A stretch of DNA of 64,000 bases from Bacteroidales bacterium UBA5507. Its GTDB lineage: Bacteria; Bacteroidota; Bacteroidia; Bacteroidales; Lentimicrobiaceae. Both the position numbers and the translations under genes were made by a program. Location of the stretch: NCBI GenBank assembly GCA_002426195.1, contig DIOT01000027.1, forward strand, positions 1 through 64,000, written 5' to 3'. The first letter of the stretch is position 1. The number at the start of each line of letters is the position of its first letter. Under the pieces are notes generated by a model, which saw only the letters and a list, made by a program, of their open reading frames with translations, was not told where the DNA came from and searched no databases. Positions 61,075-64,000 of the stretch are shown one piece after another.

Positions 61075-63711
61075 ATGAAGAATTTTATTACCCTCCCACT
61101 AATGGTTTTGGGCATCGTGTTATTTAGCTGCTCAGGAAGTAAGCATTTTATAAGTGATAAGAATGTTCGTGATCAGGTAAATAAACAATATGAAGCCAGA
61201 TATCAGATGGCTTCAAACCGTGAAACTGAATTATTTGGAATCCTGAATGATGAATCCCTTTCTGATGAGCAGAAGGAAGCCTTCAAATTTCTGATTGCAT
61301 ATATGCCACTAAGCGACCTGGCGGATTATCCGGGCGAATATTTCATGGATCAGGTCAATCTGGCATTTACTGCACGTGAGACCTTCAAGTGGGGTAACGA
61401 GTTACCGGAAGATATTTTCAGACATTTCGTATTACCCGTTCGGGTCAACAATGAGAATCTTGATTCTGCCAGGGCTTATATATTCAGAGAATTAAAGGAC
61501 CGAATAGTCAATATGAGTATTGAGGAAGCTGCTCTTGAAGTTAACCATTGGTGCCATGAAAAGGTGAATTATAAAGCAGGTGATGCAAGAACTTCATCGC
61601 CACTAGCCACTATAAAAACATCATTCGGAAGGTGCGGCGAGGAATCAACCTTTACTGTTGCTGCAATGAGAGCAGTAAGCATTCCTGCCCGCCAGGTCTA
61701 TACACCACGCTGGGCACATACCGACGACAATCATGCGTGGGTAGAAGTATATGTAAACGGTAAGTGGCAGTACCTGGGAGCTTGTGAACCGGAACCTGTA
61801 CTTAATAAAGGGTGGTTTGATGCACCTGTTAAAAGAGCAATGATGGTCCACACCAACGTTATAGGTCAATATAGTGGAACTGAGAATGTACTGAGTCAGA
61901 ATGACCTTTTCTCTAAAATCAATAGTCTGCCGGCATACACCGATACAAAGGAATATTTTGTAAAAGTCATTGATAAAAATAGTAACCCTGTCCCTTATGC
62001 AAAAGTAGAATTCGGAATTTATAATTACGCCGAGTTTTATCCGATGGTTATAAAGAATACCGACAGTACAGGTATGGTCTCATTGTTAACCGGTTATGGT
62101 GATTTGATGGTATGGTCTTATAAGGATAACTATTATGGTTATGAAAAACTTACCGGAGGAGTATCCGATACTTTATCTATCAGTCTGACCCGTGCAACCG
62201 GAGAAGAGTATACCGAAGTGTTTGAAATTACACCTCCGGCTGAAAAGGAAGTACCTGAAGTATCGGTTATGGATACTGAAAAGAATAATATCAGACTAGC
62301 TCATGAAGATTCAATCAGGAATGCTTACATGTCAACATTTATTACCCGTGAAGATGCAAAAATGTTTGCTGTAAAGGAAGGTCTCGATACTCTCAGAACT
62401 ATTGAACTTCTATCAAAAAGTTATGGTAACTGGAATGAGATATGCAATTATCTGAAAGAAAATAAATCAAATGTTCATGTTTTAGATCTCCTGGAATCAA
62501 TTTCTGAAAAAGATGTTAGAGATACACCCGCATCATTCCTGACAGATCATTTGATTAACGTACCCAATGTGGACGGAATTCCTGAGGAAGTATATAAAGA
62601 AGGCGTTTTATCTCCAAGAATCTATCTGGAATTAATCAGACCATGGAGGTCATTCTTAATAGGGGAATTTGACCAGGAATTTAAAAATAAAGCTCTTGTT
62701 GACTATCGTGTCATCAATGAATGGATTAGTAAGAATATCCAGCTCAATACTGCGGATAATTATATGGGTTGTTCGCTAAGTCCAATTGGAGTATATAAAC
62801 TTCGCGTAGCTGACAAGCTGTCAACAGATATATTCTTTGTTGCTGTTTGCCGCACTTTAGGCATACCTGCCCGAATTGATTACACTACTTCTTTGCCGCA
62901 AGTATATAAAGATGGCAATTGGCAAAACGTATCTGTTGCTACAGAATCTACTGTCCCGAACAACTCAGTACTACAACTCTTAAATTCAAATGACAATCCG
63001 GTTAAACCGGAGTACTATAAACATTACACTGTTCAGAGATTTGAGAATGGCCGATTCAAGACCCTTGATTACGAATATTCAGCAGAAGTGGCAGATTTCC
63101 CAGTAACTCTGAAGCTTCAGCCGGGATATTATAAACTAATGACCGGACATAGGAGAGAAGACGGTAGCATCATCACCCGATCGGAGTACTTTAACCTCGC
63201 AGCAAATACTTCCGTAACTAAAACAGTAATTTTACAACCCCTTGAAAGCAAAAAGGAAATATTCGGCACTCTAGACATGGCTTTAAGCATTACTGATCAA
63301 TCAGGGTCAGGGTTAAAGCTTTCAGAATTGACTAACGACAAAGGACTGATAATAGCTTGTATAGATCCGGGGAGTGAGCCCACCAGACATTTGCTTGCAG
63401 GAATTCCCGGGCATAAACAGGCATTTGAAGAGTGGGGAGGAGGCTTCTTGTTTGCAGTGCCCGGCTCTACCGGCTTAAAGAGCTTCAATCACAGTAAATA
63501 TCAGAATTTGCCAAAGCAATCAAAATTCATGATGGATCAAAATGATAAGCTTTATAAGGCTGTCATCGAATCATTGTCGCTTAAAACCAAGCCGGCATTA
63601 CCATTTGTGGTCTATATTGATTCTGATGGCGCAATTAGTTTTTATTCGGCCGGATACAGAATTGGGACCGAGGAGAACTTATTAAAAGCAATTAAAGAGA
63701 ATCCACTATAG
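61075..63711 (+). CDS. Multidomain transglutaminase-like lipoprotein
   Basis: An 878-residue lipoprotein (LFSCSGS, Cys19). An active-looking transglutaminase core spans about 150-260, with Cys in SFGRCGEESTF (near 187), His in DDNHAWVEVY (near 220), and GACEPEPV in the third-residue position. An Ig/carboxypeptidase-like beta domain follows (about 295-390). A second transglutaminase-like region lies at about 545-640 (ADKLSTDIFFVAVCRTLGIP), where the catalytic Cys position appears to be Ser, so it may be inactive. The C-terminal 100 residues look like a thioredoxin-like fold. It may cleave or cross-link peptides at the cell surface. TACATTTG lies at 61048-61055. Confidence 0.82.
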   Translation: MKNFITLPLMVLGIVLFSCSGSKHFISDKNVRDQVNKQYEARYQMASNRETELFGILNDESLSDEQKEAFKFLIAYMPLSDLADYPGEYFMDQVNLAFTARETFKWGNELPEDIFRHFVLPVRVNNENLDSARAYIFRELKDRIVNMSIEEAALEVNHWCHEKVNYKAGDARTSSPLATIKTSFGRCGEESTFTVAAMRAVSIPARQVYTPRWAHTDDNHAWVEVYVNGKWQYLGACEPEPVLNKGWFDAPVKRAMMVHTNVIGQYSGTENVLSQNDLFSKINSLPAYTDTKEYFVKVIDKNSNPVPYAKVEFGIYNYAEFYPMVIKNTDSTGMVSLLTGYGDLMVWSYKDNYYGYEKLTGGVSDTLSISLTRATGEEYTEVFEITPPAEKEVPEVSVMDTEKNNIRLAHEDSIRNAYMSTFITREDAKMFAVKEGLDTLRTIELLSKSYGNWNEICNYLKENKSNVHVLDLLESISEKDVRDTPASFLTDHLINVPNVDGIPEEVYKEGVLSPRIYLELIRPWRSFLIGEFDQEFKNKALVDYRVINEWISKNIQLNTADNYMGCSLSPIGVYKLRVADKLSTDIFFVAVCRTLGIPARIDYTTSLPQVYKDGNWQNVSVATESTVPNNSVLQLLNSNDNPVKPEYYKHYTVQRFENGRFKTLDYEYSAEVADFPVTLKLQPGYYKLMTGHRREDGSIITRSEYFNLAANTSVTKTVILQPLESKKEIFGTLDMALSITDQSGSGLKLSELTNDKGLIIACIDPGSEPTRHLLAGIPGHKQAFEEWGGGFLFAVPGSTGLKSFNHSKYQNLPKQSKFMMDQNDKLYKAVIESLSLKTKPALPFVVYIDSDGAISFYSAGYRIGTEENLLKAIKENPL

Positions 63712-63715
63712 AAAC

Positions 63716-63738
63716 AGAATGTGTGATTATCACATTCT
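63716..63738. terminator. Hairpin between the convergent transglutaminase and rnr genes
   Basis: AGAATGTG (63716-63723) pairs perfectly with CACATTCT (63731-63738) with a 7-nt loop. No long T run follows, so its strength as a terminator is uncertain. Confidence 0.5.
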
Positions 63739-63748
63739 ATCCGGATAA

Positions 63749-64000
63749 TTATCTGCTGGGTGGAAGCACAAAATCCATTTGCTTCCTCTGCAGATCAACA
63801 TTTTGAACAATAATTTCAATTGGATCACCCAAGCGGTATTCTTTACCCCTGTGCTGTCCGATTACTTTATAACTATCTTCATCCAAATAGTAGAAATCAT
63901 CGTCCATATTTCTGATTGAGATCATTCCCTCGCACTTGTTGCCCTCTAGTTCCACATAAATCCCCCATTTACTTACACCTGAGATGAGTCCACTGAATTT
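63749..64000 (-). CDS. rnr: Ribonuclease R, 3' end (partial)
   Basis: The frame is open to the window edge and holds the last 83 residues of a protein. It is the C-terminal S1 RNA-binding domain of an RNase R-type exoribonuclease: FSGLISGVSKWGIYVELEGN, then RNMDDDFYYLDEDSYKVIG, YRLGDPIEIIVQNVDLQRKQ and DFVLPPSR. RNase R degrades structured RNA from the 3' end. The catalytic RNB domain lies outside the window, so other S1-RNB proteins cannot be fully excluded. Confidence 0.88.
   Translation of the reverse strand, partial: KFSGLISGVSKWGIYVELEGNKCEGMISIRNMDDDFYYLDEDSYKVIGQHRGKEYRLGDPIEIIVQNVDLQRKQMDFVLPPSR

Overview
The window is a 64 kb stretch of an AT-rich chromosome from the Bacteroidota, most likely a Bacteroidales-type lineage. 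The evidence is: type IX secretion (T9SS) C-terminal sorting domains on two secreted proteins; a GldH-like lipoprotein; Bacteroidota-type promoters (TTTG, 19-nt spacer, TAnnTTTG); DUF4270 and IPExxVDY-type proteins; a short glycogen-synthase-like protein; and the gene order coaX / outer-membrane protein / TPR / lptC / CorC / PPIase. tRNA genes lack an encoded CCA. I saw no rRNA, prophage, insertion sequence, CRISPR array or defence island. The region is mostly core chromosome with lineage-specific envelope genes.

Layout. 1-6 kb: a partial secreted protein, a YqaE/Pmp3 membrane protein, a nitroreductase, tRNA-CAU, a HAD phosphatase, a large T9SS-exported Omp28-like protein and mnmA. 6-12 kb: acpP-fabF-rnc, an IPExxVDY-type protein, asd, ribF, a gldH-like gene facing ribF, a viroplasmin-RNase H protein and tRNA-Leu. 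12-18 kb: a C-terminal processing protease, then on the other strand a short glycogen-synthase-like gene, DUF4270 and glmS. 18-25 kb: a 1077-residue redox fusion protein, then DUF177-rpmF-plsX-fabH. 24-30 kb: PHP phosphatase, U32-family protein, secreted endonuclease I, an MntP-like membrane protein, pyk and comF.

30-40 kb is a long leftward cluster for the cell envelope (coaX, FadL-like OMP, TPR protein, lptC, CorC-like protein, a second copy of the TPR protein, and a PpiD/SurA-like isomerase). It is followed by tRNA-Phe and a stand-alone atpDC pair. 41-53 kb holds a C69 dipeptidase, a coiled-coil membrane protein, a TolC/MFP/RND efflux operon, a GT-C-like membrane protein and an isoprenylcysteine-methyltransferase-like protein. 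53-64 kb holds pheS, a cyclophilin, tdk, a Bacteroidota-specific protein overlapping an M28 peptidase, rsmI, NUDIX, elbB, SRAP, a lipoprotein, a multidomain transglutaminase-like lipoprotein and the 3' end of rnr.

I did not find an obvious new multi-gene system. The most distinctive signals are a perfect 16-bp hairpin inside the 5' coding region of rnc (possible RNase III autoregulation), the five-module oxidoreductase fusion, an RND pump with two apparent extra membrane segments, TPR paralogues bracketing lptC/corC, a divergent MntP-like protein with changed acidic residues, and several operator-like repeats next to promoters.
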